A stretch of DNA of 64,000 nt from Symsagittifera roscoffensis (Eukaryota; Xenacoelomorpha; Acoela; Convolutidae). Positions 42,422 to 53,408 of this stretch are shown piece by piece. Under the pieces are notes generated by a model that saw only the letters and a program-made list of their open reading frames with translations, was not told where the DNA came from and ran no database searches. Position numbers and translations under genes: made by a program. The stretch spans positions 13,151,006-13,215,005 of the forward strand of contig NC_087063.1 of the NCBI RefSeq assembly GCF_963678635.1, read 5' to 3'. Numbering within the stretch: the first letter of the stretch is position 1; each line of letters starts with the position of its first letter.

Positions 42422-43725
42422 TCTTTCGTCACCAGTTCCTGCTGCACTCTATTTAGAGCATCCCTCGCGGCTGCCTTATAATCGATCTTGAAGTCATCAG
42501 CCGCAGTAGCTGGTTCCGGTTCACGTGTCTCCTCTGATACCGCTTGCATTTTCTTTGCCGCCAGCTCTTGAGGTTTATCCTTTCTGCGTGCCTCTGCTTC
42601 ACTCAAAAGTCGAGCCTTGCTGGCTTTCACTCCTGACAAAGCTTCTTCATGTCTTGGATGCTTTATGTCTGCCACTGCATCCCAGAATTGCGGACAATCT
42701 GATTTAAAATGACCTTCCAAGTTGCAAAAGAAACACCTCGGTCCGAATTTCGCAATTACTCCTCTCATGAAATCCTCATGGTCCAATTCTGACGCATCTT
42801 CGTCCTCGAGGCTAAAGCCTATTGCTTTCATGCCTTGTTTGTAAGTTGGGCATGCTGACACATGATGGTCCGTTGAACTGCAATTGGCACAAGAGCGTCT
42901 CTTGTCCATATCATCCCTCGGTTTGTACCAATTGTTCCCTTGGTTTGCTGGTCCGTTGTTAAAATTGCCATAATTGTTCTTGTAGTATCCAGATCTCGAA
43001 GGAGGTTTCAACAAAAGATTTTCTTTTGACTTGAGCCTCAACTCCTCTGGTGTTGGCGCGTTGGTTGATAGTGGTGTGTAATGCGTTGCTAGCATTGTTC
43101 GAAGTTCATCATTCTTCACACCATCGATGAATTTTGAGGCTACGGCCAGGTTCATCCTTCGGTTTGACTCATCCGGTTGGCTGCGTCTTCTCAGCATTTC
43201 CAAGTCATCGAGAAACTTGTCTATCGTTTCATCTTCTCGTTGCCTCCGTTTCTCGAAGCGCATCATCGCCTGGTGCCCCTGCACCCCTGATCCGAAACGG
43301 TTTAACAAGATTTCGAAGATTTTCTCAGCAGTGTCACGTTGATATTGCTTCTTGGCCATGACACAGTTCAGGGCTGTCCCTTCCAAGTTGCTGGTGAGCG
43401 CACTGCATTCCTGTCTCTCCGACAAGTCCTCTTCCTCGAAATCTAGCTTCATTACCTCTATCCAGGTGTCAATACAGCCATCAGATTCATCTTTATAGCA
43501 TCTTGGTTTATTAAAGACTCTTCTGGACTTCTCACTGCGTTCATTGGTTCTGGATAACCTTGTAAGGAATGTCTCCAAAGACCTGTTTAGGGGTTCAAAT
43601 ACTGTGTCCATTGCCGTAGCATCCCTTGAGTGTCCCGCCTGAGTGTCCTCACACCTCGTCTGAGGCTCTGTATGCGGTGCATCCCTGCAATCCGAATCGC
43701 CGTGAGTGTTTCCCGCTTGGCCCAC
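41407..43725 (-). CDS. Element B Gag capsid-nucleocapsid-protease
   Basis: A single frame of about 770 codons. The capsid-like helical region has RFEKRRQREDETIDKFLDDL. Two knuckles follow, CANCSSTDHHVSAC and CFFCNLEGHFKSDC. Then comes an Ala/Glu/Lys coil and a retropepsin with GLLDTGAVMSVMP (catalytic Asp) and FILGRDFVRNF. Fusing protease to Gag in one frame fits some Ty3/gypsy elements. The protein ends at 41407, where the duplicated unit starts. Coding upstream lies in other frames (43587-45294). Confidence 0.9.
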   Translation of the reverse strand: MGQAGNTHGDSDCRDAPHTEPQTRCEDTQAGHSRDATAMDTVFEPLNRSLETFLTRLSRTNERSEKSRRVFNKPRCYKDESDGCIDTWIEVMKLDFEEEDLSERQECSALTSNLEGTALNCVMAKKQYQRDTAEKIFEILLNRFGSGVQGHQAMMRFEKRRQREDETIDKFLDDLEMLRRRSQPDESNRRMNLAVASKFIDGVKNDELRTMLATHYTPLSTNAPTPEELRLKSKENLLLKPPSRSGYYKNNYGNFNNGPANQGNNWYKPRDDMDKRRSCANCSSTDHHVSACPTYKQGMKAIGFSLEDEDASELDHEDFMRGVIAKFGPRCFFCNLEGHFKSDCPQFWDAVADIKHPRHEEALSGVKASKARLLSEAEARRKDKPQELAAKKMQAVSEETREPEPATAADDFKIDYKAAARDALNRVQQELVTKEIEQKVKLELENEKLQEQLNTFEATEFEETKAPSSLSMKLNVISGQRFGMVPQGSKIQSIISVAGHQVIRNLSEPSEFTLMHLDTYADYLRQVEPRTESRAVRALLKTGGPRMKKLHGRYLEDYGPYQVMLNVDGISIYTRTYVTTDDDQMGQIYLGEEELKVRRIGHDAMMEQDAVHIGYEADVTAHLLDTNGTKIGVTGLLDTGAVMSVMPTKTWERMGFTREDLIPTNLRLAAANRGAIYVAGRTPTTVLHMGGRDLWMSFLVVENLDDADQFILGRDFVRNFDVMIDLNNGLIRMRNPDRKYVTRPINRIITDENKVPIFLDRKVKLQPGQAVV

Positions 43726-45294
43726 ATGACTCCTCCTCGGGCTCGCATGCCCCCTGTTACCGGAATCGCTTCTCCCAGTCGCATGTGTGCTTGCGTTGGT
43801 CGTTCGTTAGAGGTTTGTCTGTTCCCCGTTGAACTTGCTCTACTGTTCGGGCCCCATGCTCCATTACCCCTTGTGGCATAGCTTGATGAACTGCCCCTGC
43901 CTCTAGTGGATCCATACGTCTTCCTCTTTTGATGTTCATTGAAGTTCACCCTCGGTTCCCTGCTGGGACCTCCCGAGTTCGGTTCTCCTTCTTTTGGTCC
44001 ACTCTTGCTGCTTAGTAGCCCGTCCAACCTATCCATGATAGCCTGAGTTCGCCTCTCCATCATCGCGTCTATCTTCGTGTCAAGAGTCCCAAGAGACAGA
44101 CTGCTCTTGCTGAAATCTTAACTTCTCCATGTCGTCTCTTAAGCGTAACTCTCTTTGTTCCGCCTCTCTTGTCATTCGCGACAAGTTCTTCGCCATATGC
44201 TCGTTCGTTCTTTCTTTCAAGCATTTTCGCTCCTGCCAACTTCTTGTCTATTGCGGTTTATTTCTTCCCGCAGACTTTCTCTTTCAATGTGAACTGCCCT
44301 TTCTAGTTCACACATTCTTATGGACATCTGTTCATTTTGTTCTCCTAAACTGTCCACTATGTTGTTTAAGGCTTCTTCTAGTGCTGCCCCGTTATTCACG
44401 AGTGGCGTTTCTAGTGGCGGTGCAACCCTGTCGGTCCCAGGTAGATTCGTGCTGGTCGAGATCCGGGCCTTGACTCTCTGTCTCGGCGTCTTTTCCTTAT
44501 CTATTTCAGGATCCGATAACGCGTTGCCTAGCCCTCTGGTTCTACTCTCTCCAGTTTGTAGCTCTGAACTTGTCATAATCGCGAAGTCTTCTGACTGGCC
44601 CGGTGTGTTTGCCTCTTTGCTTATCGTTGTCACTACACCAAATTTGTCCATGGTTCCAGTCTCTCTTCCGACGTATGCCTCATTCTCCTGGATCGAACTA
44701 TTGAGGCTGACTTGAGATCCAAAGTCCCCTTGCTCCTCTTCATCCTCTTCCTCCTGGAATTCAACTTCGTTTCCTGCGCCTCCTCCCATGGTGAATGGAA
44801 AGATGTTGCTGAAGGTGTTCTTAATTCTTTCTGAGAACGATGATGACGTTGTTTGTTTCCCAGTTCCGCCTGCCATCATAGTGTTGTCTGTCGGAGATCT
44901 TCTCGTTGCCGCTACTTCAGTTGAGATGTCGGACAATTCCGACATCTCTTCTCGATCCAGTGTCCCGATGGAAGTGGCAAAATCATGGCCTTGTTCTACC
45001 GGAGTAGATTCACTTGCCAGCCTTTCCACCTCTCCCTTCCAGTCCATGTAATTCCTGGTTGTCGTTCATGGCATGGTCCGTATTGACCTCCACTTCTAAC
45101 AGTTCTTTTTGCTCTTCTGAGGTCTTCTGACTTCTCGTTTCAACCATTCTGCCTGAAACCGTTTCCCCTTTGTCGGACCGGGATCGCTTGATCCAATCCA
45201 CAGAAGGAACGGTCATCATTTTTCTTTGCTTTTCAGGTATGAATTTCCTAGAGCTATTACCTATTTTTGGTATCCTTGACTTGTCTAGTCTCAT
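43587..45294 (-). pseudogene. Element B Gag N-terminal region, broken
   Basis: Three frames (45294-45010, 45047-44217 and 44063-43587) follow one another into the capsid frame. The first is basic (RSRSDKGETVSGRMVETRSQ). The second is Ser/Glu-rich, ending in a coiled coil (ALNNIVDSLGEQNEQMSIRM). The third is Gly/Ser/Arg-rich (YGSTRGRGSSSSYATRGNG). Together they match in style the N-terminal Gag of element A. At least two frameshifts, near 45030 and between 44217 and 44063. Confidence 0.7.
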
Positions 45295-48207
45295 TCTCTT
45301 AATGCCTATACACTTAAATCGATTGCTATTGACCTTATAGTTTTATTAACAATAATAATGACACAACACAATAAATTTCACAAGATTCTATTAAATAGTG
45401 ACCACGAATCCCTGTATGTTATCAGTGTACAGTTTGTGTAAAATTTATTCACACTAACCGATTATCGGTCGTATGATTTGAAAACTAGCACAATATGATG
45501 TTATCAGTCAATTTAAAAGATAGTGTACTCACTACCCAATCAAGCACAGTTTATGTAGATTTAAAATCAAACAAAAAATATATATTTAATGACAGAATAT
45601 GAATACCTCTATGAAAAAAAAACGTATGTGTAATGTACTTTTAGTCGGTCGCAGTACAATAGTCGAACTTGTCTTTTAAAGAAAAAGCTTTCCCTGCTCG
45701 GTGCTGCACCAAACAGACAAAACTTTGAAGGCAGTAATTTTCTCAAGTGGGCGTCTATTGCACCCACCGAGTACTGTGTTACCTATCTGCCTTCGGACTG
45801 CCCGAGCTAGACCTACTACAATCCTCAGGGCAGTCACTTTTCACAAAAACGTATTGTGTTACAATCCACACCAATGAATTACGCTCTTTTTAGTTTAGAC
45901 TTAGTGTCGCGAATATCCGAGTTCGGACCTGTTTTGTTTTGGTCTGGTTTTTATTGAAAGGCAAGTTACCAGTGCAGTCACTGATTCCTAGCCTGTCTGC
46001 TAATAACCTAATAGCTCTCACTTTAGTCTTTATTTCGCCTACCTAAGTCCTTTAATAAAATAATACCCCTCCGGATTGGCACAAATAGGACCCTTCCAGA
46101 CTAACAAAATCTAAACCCTTCCGGATTGGGACCCCTCTGAGTTGGTTAATATAAGACCCCTCCGGATTTGGACCCCTCCAATTTAGCAACTATAAGACCC
46201 CTCCGGATTCGGACCCCTCCTTATTTGGAAAAAATTTTTTGACCCCTCCGGATTGGGAGCCCTCCGGTTTTGTAAAAGTAGCTTTTCGGAGATTTCCTTC
46301 TTTCAACCTATACCCTTCCGGATATGTTCTCCGATGCAATTTTGCTTTTTCATTTAACTAGGAAGGGTATGTACTACTTTCCTAGACCCTTCCGGATTGA
46401 AGTTAAGCCTCTTATTTGACAATTCACACTAACGGTGAAGGGTCTTATCGCTCGCCTAACTTCGGCTCGATTAAGGTTTTGCTGTGCCCCTAGCCTTCCC
46501 TTTTCGTCTGGAACAGCCTAAAGTTACATTATTCAACCGCTAATACCTTTTGGTAGGGGTATAAGGGCTTTTCTAAAAGAAATTTACAAAACGTGAAGGG
46601 TCTACCTTCCTAAATTGGTGAATTTGCTAAAAACAATCTCAAAAAATTTTCTCGCTTACTTTTCCGAAAAACTACTTTGTCCCTATCAGTAAGCTCAGCT
46701 AATTTCTGATCTATTGGTACCAAGATCAACTCGATATGCCTAGTAGTTCTAAAGTTATTAACCAAAACGTCTTTTCTCTAAACTCAAAAATTTTCTCTCT
46801 TATAGGTTCCGCCTAACTTTTTCCACAAATCTGGTCGTTTTGACCTAAAATTTATTGATCCGAGCTCAGAAGGCCTATACTCTTCTAGTTCAATGAAAAA
46901 GACCCGATCTAAAACGCTTTAGTTGAAAAAATTTGCGAAAAACTATGCTACCTGTACCCCTCCGGATTGATGAATCCACCAAATCAAACACGTTAACTTC
47001 GATTTCTCTGCAACCCGGAAAGCTTTCGGGTAGTGGGTTTTAAAATTTGTAGATTCACTAGTGGACGTTGTCCGAACAACTATTTTTACTGTTCTAACTC
47101 AAAAATTTCAAAAAATGTTCTGAATTTTTAGTGTTTCGTTTTCTCAAAAATCACGAAATTTCGGTTTTCGGTACCAAAATAGTTCCAACCACTTTCGAAC
47201 TAAACTTAACCGGTTCTATGTATTATGGTAGTGCAGTTACGATGTAACACACTAACTTAGCGCTTTTTTCCGTTTCAAAAAATATCGATATTTCAAAAAT
47301 CGCGACTTGTGGGGGGATCAAAATATCGCTATTTTGACCCTAAAAACCGGTCTGTTTTCGTTGTTTTTCACTGAAAAACGATATAAGACTATTAATATAG
47401 GCTTTATAAGTAATAATATTAGTAATACTAAACCCCTTCGGGTTTGTTTAATATCCGAATTAAGGTGCTTAACTCGGATATTTGCAGTTCGGTGAAGGGT
47501 CACTACAGTGCAGCACTGTCGAGCCCCCCACAGATTGCTATCTTAATTTTTGTACCAAAAGGGATACAAAACTTGTTAACGATACCCAACAGTCGATTGT
47601 TGTTGTCGTTGAGCCCCTTCTTGTTGCTCCTTGTACTGCTTGCCGGATCAGTCTTCTCCCAAGACCCCTCCGAATTGAGCGCAATTTATCATTAACGTGC
47701 TTAAATGCTCAAATAACCCTACAGTACAAGCCTGACAAACGGGCTACAAAACTGATCGTAACGATCCTGACTGATATAAATGCCTGTAAAAACAATATAT
47801 CTATCAACAACAAACGGGAGGGTCGGATCACATCTTGTCTGGGGGGATGATTTCTACTGATTTTTTACTTTTTTACTGTTTTTGGTTTTTTCGGTTATTT
47901 TTTTTATGTTTTTTGTTTTTCTTGGGTACTATACTACTTTTTGTTTGGTTTTATATATATCTTTAAGTGTTTTTGGTCACGAACCATTCAGGAAATGACG
48001 GGACCGCGAATCCCCCCACCCTTCCTGGTTCGTGAATTTTCGGTCTTAACTAGGTTAAAAAACGTTTCACGGTAATCCGGAAGGCTTCCGCGTTCCAAAC
48101 TACCCTTCCGCCCCGGTGGTTTAGGCCTGTTACGGGCGTTTATGTGAGCATCCGCTCGGCGCGGAGTGCTCGTTAACGGTTCTGCCGGTCATGATGTTAA
48201 AAAAGAA
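45295..48207 (-). other. Element B 5' leader, 2.9 kb
   Basis: Unusually long leader with no supported gene. 46060-46400 holds about 12 GACCC(C/T)TCC motifs. 46970-47045 resembles the LTR hairpin region, including CCCTCCGGATTGATGAATCC. Small ORFs (47307-47850) are not convincing. Confidence 0.7.
46060..46400. repeat. GACCC(C/T)TCCGGATT motif array
   Basis: Roughly 12 copies, seven with the full CCGGAT core, spaced 14-70 bp. The same core occurs near 46970 and inside both LTRs. The even orientation and clustering in a leader suggest a protein-binding array; this is inferred. Confidence 0.8.
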
Positions 48208-48225
48208 TGACACCCAGGAGCGCCA
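48208..48225 (-). promoter_or_regulatory. Element B primer binding site
   Basis: Minus strand TGGCGCTCCTGGGTGTCA, 12 bases inside the 5' LTR. It starts with TGG as tRNA-primed sites do, and its complement ends in CCA. The tRNA identity is not assigned. Confidence 0.7.
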
Positions 48226-48237
48226 TAAAAACATGTA

Positions 48238-49156
48238 TGTAACATTCGCCCGGAAGATACATATCGACGGAAAATAAAACTAAGTCCTAAGACGACTGGC
48301 TAACGTCTCAACAGAGCTTTATATGCTTTTCACCGTCTCTACCAAGCCAGTACTTTTCGGTGGTCTTTTCTAACATCGGGTCAACAAAAACGTTACTGCT
48401 TTCGGCTTCGGTCAAAACACTCAAATTAACTTAATTACATGCAGAAATAGTGAGCTTATGGCTGGGTCTCAGTATCCCCAGACCACGAGGTCACTCCTAA
48501 AAACAGGGCTACTACTATTTATTATATTACTATTGTTTTTGTTCAGTAGATAAAAATCATCATCTCCATCGAAGATGGATCAACCCTTTCCCCCAACTCC
48601 TAGCTTCTCATCCCTATCAAAATGAATCCAGTTGTTAATTAAATTCAAATCAGGACATGACAAGAAGCTAAAAGTCTATATAAAAGGATAAAAGTTTCAG
48701 TTCCGAAACCCTTCCGGATTCTTGAATCCACTGAATCAAGCACGTTAGACTTGGCTTCTTCGTAATCCGGAAGGCTTTCTTCCACCCTTCACCGTTATCT
48801 GCAACGGCCTTGCAACTATTGTAGCGACACAATAGTTGCAACTCGGAGTGCTCTCTGTTAACTCCGTGATTTGTTGTCGTTTTTTCTCACAATTTCCGTA
48901 CTTCTCGTGATCGCAGCTAATGTTGTTCTGTTTTTCTTCGACCTTTTTGCCAAAATGGCCGTTTCTGACTTTTCTCAGAAATGTTACGTAATCACTTCGA
49001 AAATTTAAAAATTAGCAATTCCCGAATCCTTCACGTTTTGTCCCATCGTTCAAATAACGTCGTTAATCCTTTAAAATCACTAATTCGGAAGGCTCGCTGC
49101 TAAAATTTCGAATTCCGCAGAGATTGCATTTTTTCACATTCTGGTCGAATGTCACA
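48238..49156 (-). repeat. Element B 5' LTR
   Basis: 919 bp, nearly identical to 23243-24164. Its outer edge is 254 bp from the PINX1 ATG, so the U3 region faces the gene's promoter in divergent orientation. It contains the same CCTTCCGGATT/AATCCGGAAGG inverted pair. Confidence 0.9.
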
Positions 49157-49410
49157 CTAAACAGTTGGTCAACCCGTTTTTTTTTTCTTAGTTACCGCTC
49201 GGTATTTGAATTTTTTCAAGGTATTTCTTAAGCAAATTTTTCAATTTAGTTTGTCAAAAAAAATCCACTTCCTTCTTTTTATTCACCTTCTGTAACGCAA
49301 TTTTTTTGTTGTATCTAATTGTTGTGAAGGTGAGCTTCGCCTCTATCAATGTCTTCAGTTGAGTATTTTCAGATAGATCTGAGTGGCTGCCCTTTCTCCA
49401 GCAATTAAAT

Positions 49411-52400
49411 ATGCTAGCCGCGCCCAAAAGAAAAAAGAAAGTTTGTTCGATCAACGCTCAGAATAAAAACTGGTACAAGGAGCCGGATCACTTTGGGGCC
49501 AAAATGTTGACTAAAATGGGATGGACCGAGGGGAAAGGACTGGGTGCAAAAGAGCAAGGTATCCGCGACTATATTCGAGTGAACCAGAGGACGAATAATA
49601 CTGGTGTAGGATTTGATCCCTCCTCGCTGAACAAAGTAGCTTTTCATATGGTAGGCTGATTTTATTTTCATAATAACATTTATCTGGGAACAAAGCAATT
49701 AACTGGTGATCTAACAGTTAATTACCAGTTAATGTGTTAAAGAAAAATTGAGTTAGCTATTTGGTAAAAAATTAGACCTCGTTGTTTTTGGTAATTTTGT
49801 TAAATGTTGATTCTTTCCAAAATGCATGCTAAATTTTTAGAAACAACTGAGTATTTAGATGTCTGAAAAGGTAACTGTTAGAACTAAAACCAAGTAAGCA
49901 TAAGTTCAGACACAGTTTTAAGGAAAAAGTTTGATTGCGATTGATTGCAGGTGACTGGCTCTGTGAAAATTATAATTGGAAAACTTGCAGTTTATCAAAT
50001 TAGAAAATTTAATTAATTGTCTACACTTGCAAAAGCAAGTGTCTTCTAATCGGGAAATATACTTTTTCCCGTTAAATTTTTCATATACATTTTCAACTTG
50101 CTTTATTAATTAAATCATAACAACTTCCAGGTTCTTTCGCACTTGGCCTAGAGTTAACGCCGTCGCCTTTGCACACTAAGGTCCGAGTTCGAATCCCGAT
50201 CGGACCTTGTTTGTTTTTAAGAGTTATGAACGTAGTGAAGACTCATATATAGATCTTGGTGATTTTTAAAGGTTTTTTATAGGAAAAAGTCTTAAAATTT
50301 GTTCACGCTCAGTTTTGATTTCTTCTCGTTTCCATTGCTAAAAGGAAGGAAAACTCCACTATCGAACTGCAAAAGTGTAAATGTCACGAAAAACGTGATC
50401 CATTTCTGGTTTAGAAAGTATTTAATAATCAGATTTTCCAGCGAAATAAACTCTTTACGCATTGATTGAGTGCTTGCATGAAAAAATTGTCAGTAATAAG
50501 TTGTTCTAGAAATTCAGGAAAGAGGTTTAAGGCCATCTATTTTGTTTCGAAATTCGTTGGCTAGGTTGTTTTTTACAAAAAACAAGTCAGTTTTTGTCTG
50601 TTTTTGCGTTCATTAATTTTTTCTAACCGTCAGTTGGCTATGTTGCAGTAAGTATGCAATTGAAAATTTCTTTCCGGTGAAAATTGATTTGTCGGACTTT
50701 GGTTTTTCAGCTCAAGTTTTGTCGGCTTAGCTACCACTGTTTTTTTATTGTACTGTAATCAAATACCATGCTAGTCGCAAGTGTTGTTCATTGTAGCTTC
50801 AGGGTGACTTGATAATTATTAAAGTTTTTTTTTCATACAATCATTTTTTTTCAGAAATTTTATCTACTCCATGATTGTTGACTTTGTTTTCACTTCATAA
50901 GTTTTGTTTCGTTGCTAATTTAACATTCAAATGTTTTGCGTAGACTTCCTGTTTGATTTATATTTTTTGAGACCCTTAGGAAACTTTTTGCGAAAATTTT
51001 TTGAGAAATAACTAAGCTTTTGGGCAAACTCCAATTTTTGAAATTGTGCCTTTTGTCCCGCATAAGCATAACAAATTCAAAAATATCAAACATGTAACTT
51101 CAGCTGACCCCTTCGCTTCTGTTTCAAACTTAATTTTTGAAAGACCCTAATTACGCTTGCGATAAGCAAGCCTTATCAAATTCGTTTATAGGCTTTTTCC
51201 AGGTTGACTACTTGTCTAACAGAGACACCGAATAAGTGCCAACAGCGAACGTGCACATTAACTGAAATGCTCAATATTTACAAAGCTTATTTTTAAATAC
51301 TGGTTGCTATAACAGAGTAGTGGATTTTGCATTTTTTTTTCGAACGCGTGTTTGAAGTCTTGTCAGTCCATGTAAGATACACTTGTCACCGTGAATTGTA
51401 TAGTCTGTCTATATTGTGAACGAGCTGTTGTTCTCAAAATTGTTTCCCTCGGGGGATCGATCCATGGGATAGGTAAGCTTTAACTAGGATAACAACTAGT
51501 TAAACAAAATCACTCGTTAGAAATGATCACCTCTTTCATCTCTAACAATGTTTTGACCTCTAGAGAAGTGATCAGATCACCGTTCTATTCATTTTTTTTT
51601 GTTGATTGTAAGTTTACCCATCCCAATTCTGCATGATTTCCGTTTGTTTTTGTTTTCGCTTAAAAGGTTCATTTTAGCGGTTTAGGCTAGTATTAGATCG
51701 GTTTAGTTGTCTCGTATTACGACGTTTGAAAGGCGAATATGAAGTTATAGGTTTACGTTTGTGTTCAGGGTACCTAAAGTTTGGAACTTTCAACAATTTG
51801 ACAATTTAACGTTTGCAATTCTGTTTCAAGGTGCTTTCCTCATTGAAATTCTATCGAGACAGACGTATAAAACTTTTGATTCAGCAGTTCTTTTCGACAT
51901 ATTTTTTCAAGTAGCTTTTCTTTCTCTTTCTTTCTACTAGTTTCACATGCTTTAGAGCTGATTTGAATTAACCGGACAAAACAAACTAATTTTGAAATTT
52001 CAAACGCATGTTCCTCAAAGTTGTTTACGAATAGACAAAAAGTGAAAAGAACAAAAGTTGTTCAAAATTTCACCAGAATTAATATGGTGCATCTTTTTTG
52101 CCGAATTTCTCAACCAAAACTGACCCCAAAATGGGTCATTTTAGCTTTCTTTTAATTCATCAAGAATTGCGCTGAATCTATTTTGTTTATAGATGAGAAA
52201 ATAATATCACAAGAAGCCTTTTACATAGTTCAAGAGTTTAACCTCCAAAAACCTCTGTAAGAGAATTGATTTTTGCTCGATTGTAATTTTTACGATAAGA
52301 AACCAAAATCTTTGCTTAAAAACAAATTTTAAACAATTTGTGCAATTTTTTGGAGATTTAACCCTTCTAGAACTTTTTTGGGTAAAGTAAGAAGCTTCTT

Positions 52401-53408
52401 ATGATATAATTTTTTCATCTATTAACGGAGTAGTTTCAGCGTAATTCTTGATAAATTAAAATAAGCCAAAATGACCCATTTTTGGGGTACGCTTTGGTTG
52501 AGAAGTTCGGCAAAAAATTGCACCATATTCATTGTGGTGAAATTCTAAACAACTTTGTTCTCTTCACTTTTTGTCTAATCTTAACTCAATTTGAGAAAAA
52601 CGCGTTTGAAGATTCAAGTTTTTTCCGGATAATTTAAATTACTCAGTTATTTCCCTGTGTTGAAACTCCTTTACTTTGGTATAAAATCTAAATTATAGGC
52701 ATTTAAAACCAAAAGATGAATTGAAATTGGTTTAGTGATCTGAAAAGTAAGTCGAAAATCATTAGTTTCTTAAGGAACGTTGAAGTTATAGTTATGTTGA
52801 AATTGCTAATCAGTCTGAAAGTGTCATTTTTATATCATATATAATGTTTTTTTTTGTTTCAGGACAACTTCAACTCTATTTTATCGAATTTAACTGTTGT
52901 CAAAGTGACAACAGCGCCAGAAATTGGCGAGTGTGGCGCAGAAAAAGTCAGCTCAAAGTCATCTGGATCCTCTCTTGAAAGTAGGCGGCTGCATACATTT
53001 GATCGAGTAAGAGTCAAGACGTGCAAGCGCAGGATGGAAAATAAAGTGTTAGCCAATAAAAAGCAGAAAGATTTGGATGTCATTTTAGGAAGAGCTAATC
53101 AGTTAATAACTAGTTTGAAGCAAGGTGTTGACGATGGGGAAACAAATAACATTTCCTCAATTAGCGAAAAACGAATCACTTCATTGGAAAAAGAGAGCTT
53201 AGACGTCTCAGATGACGACTTTGAATCAGCTGCTAAAAGACCAATGTTCAAACAAACTTCCGCACCTGTTTCGAACAAGCAGGACGCAGAAAATACGGAC
53301 CAGAAAAATCAGACGCCCGTAGCTGAAGGATACATTCGCAGTTCACTCTCAATAGACGATTATTTCAAGGCGAAAATGAAAGAAAGGAAGCGAAAATTAG
53401 GAAAATGA
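49411..53408 (+). CDS. PINX1: PINX1-like G-patch protein, two exons
   Basis: Exon 1 is 49411-49650 (ATG at 49411, donor GTAGGC). Exon 2 is 52863-53408 (acceptor TTTGTTTCAG). The splice is in phase 0 and gives 261 residues. Residues 22-70 form the G-patch (FGAKMLTKMGWTEGKGLGAKE). A later segment, RVKTCKRRMENKVLANKKQK with KDLDVILGR, matches the conserved telomerase-inhibitor/nucleolar part, and the C-terminus DDYFKAKMKERKRKLGK is basic. PINX1/Gno1 proteins act in the nucleolus in rRNA processing (stimulating the Prp43-type helicase) and in telomerase control. Human PINX1 is somewhat longer, so this is a compact version. The exon structure is my prediction. Confidence 0.9.
50138..50208 (+). ncRNA. 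tRNA-like SINE head (A and B boxes)
   Basis: TTGGCCTAGAGTTAACGCC resembles a Pol III A box and D arm. GAGTTCGAATCCCG is a close B box with T loop TTCGAAT. GGTCCGA and TCGGACC pair around the B box. The arms do not make a clean functional tRNA, so it is more likely the head of a tRNA-derived SINE or a tRNA pseudogene. The sequence that follows, at 50222 on, belongs to a repeat with other copies in the window. Confidence 0.55.
50222..50650 (+). repeat. Interspersed repeat, copy 1
   Basis: Begins GTTATGAACGTAGTGAAGAC and ends near GTCAGTTGGCTATGTTGCAG. Homologous in order to 56317-56945 (AAAGTGTAAA, GTCAC.AAAAACGT and GGCTATGTT blocks). Confidence 0.6.
51960..52640. mobile_element. Foldback element in PINX1 intron
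   Basis: Arms 51960-52210 and about 52390-52640 are imperfect reverse complements. Matching pieces are GACAAAAAGTGAA with TTCACTTTTTGTC, GACCCCAAAATGGGTCATTTT with its complement, and AGATGAGAAAATAATATCA with its complement. No protein is encoded. This is the form of a foldback/MITE-type DNA element. The outer ends near CCGGACAAAA and TTTTTTCCGG are also inverted. Confidence 0.75.

Larger units (their letters stand above)
23243..49156 (-). mobile_element. Element B: 25.9-kb giant LTR retrotransposon
   Basis: Bounded by direct repeats 23243-24164 and 48238-49156, each beginning TGTAACATTCG and ending CGAATGTCACA. On the minus strand the order is 5' LTR, PBS (48208-48225), 2.9-kb leader, gag, protease, RT, RNase H, integrase, macro-like domain, then about 9 kb of extra ORFs with SGNH domains, PPT (24165-24176) and 3' LTR. 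The RT and integrase are Ty3/gypsy-like. The LTRs differ at only a few per cent of sites, so insertion is fairly recent, yet many ORFs are broken. Flanks share only CTA, with no clear 4-5-bp target-site duplication. Confidence 0.85.
49651..52862 (+). other. PINX1 intron with repeats
   Basis: 3212 bp with GT/AG ends and a T-rich acceptor tract. It holds a tRNA-like sequence, an interspersed repeat copy and a foldback element, listed separately. No exon seen. Confidence 0.8.

Noticed and set aside
23238-49161. Clear target-site duplication of element B
   Set aside because: The flanks share only CTA (GGCTA left, CTAAA right); too short to claim.
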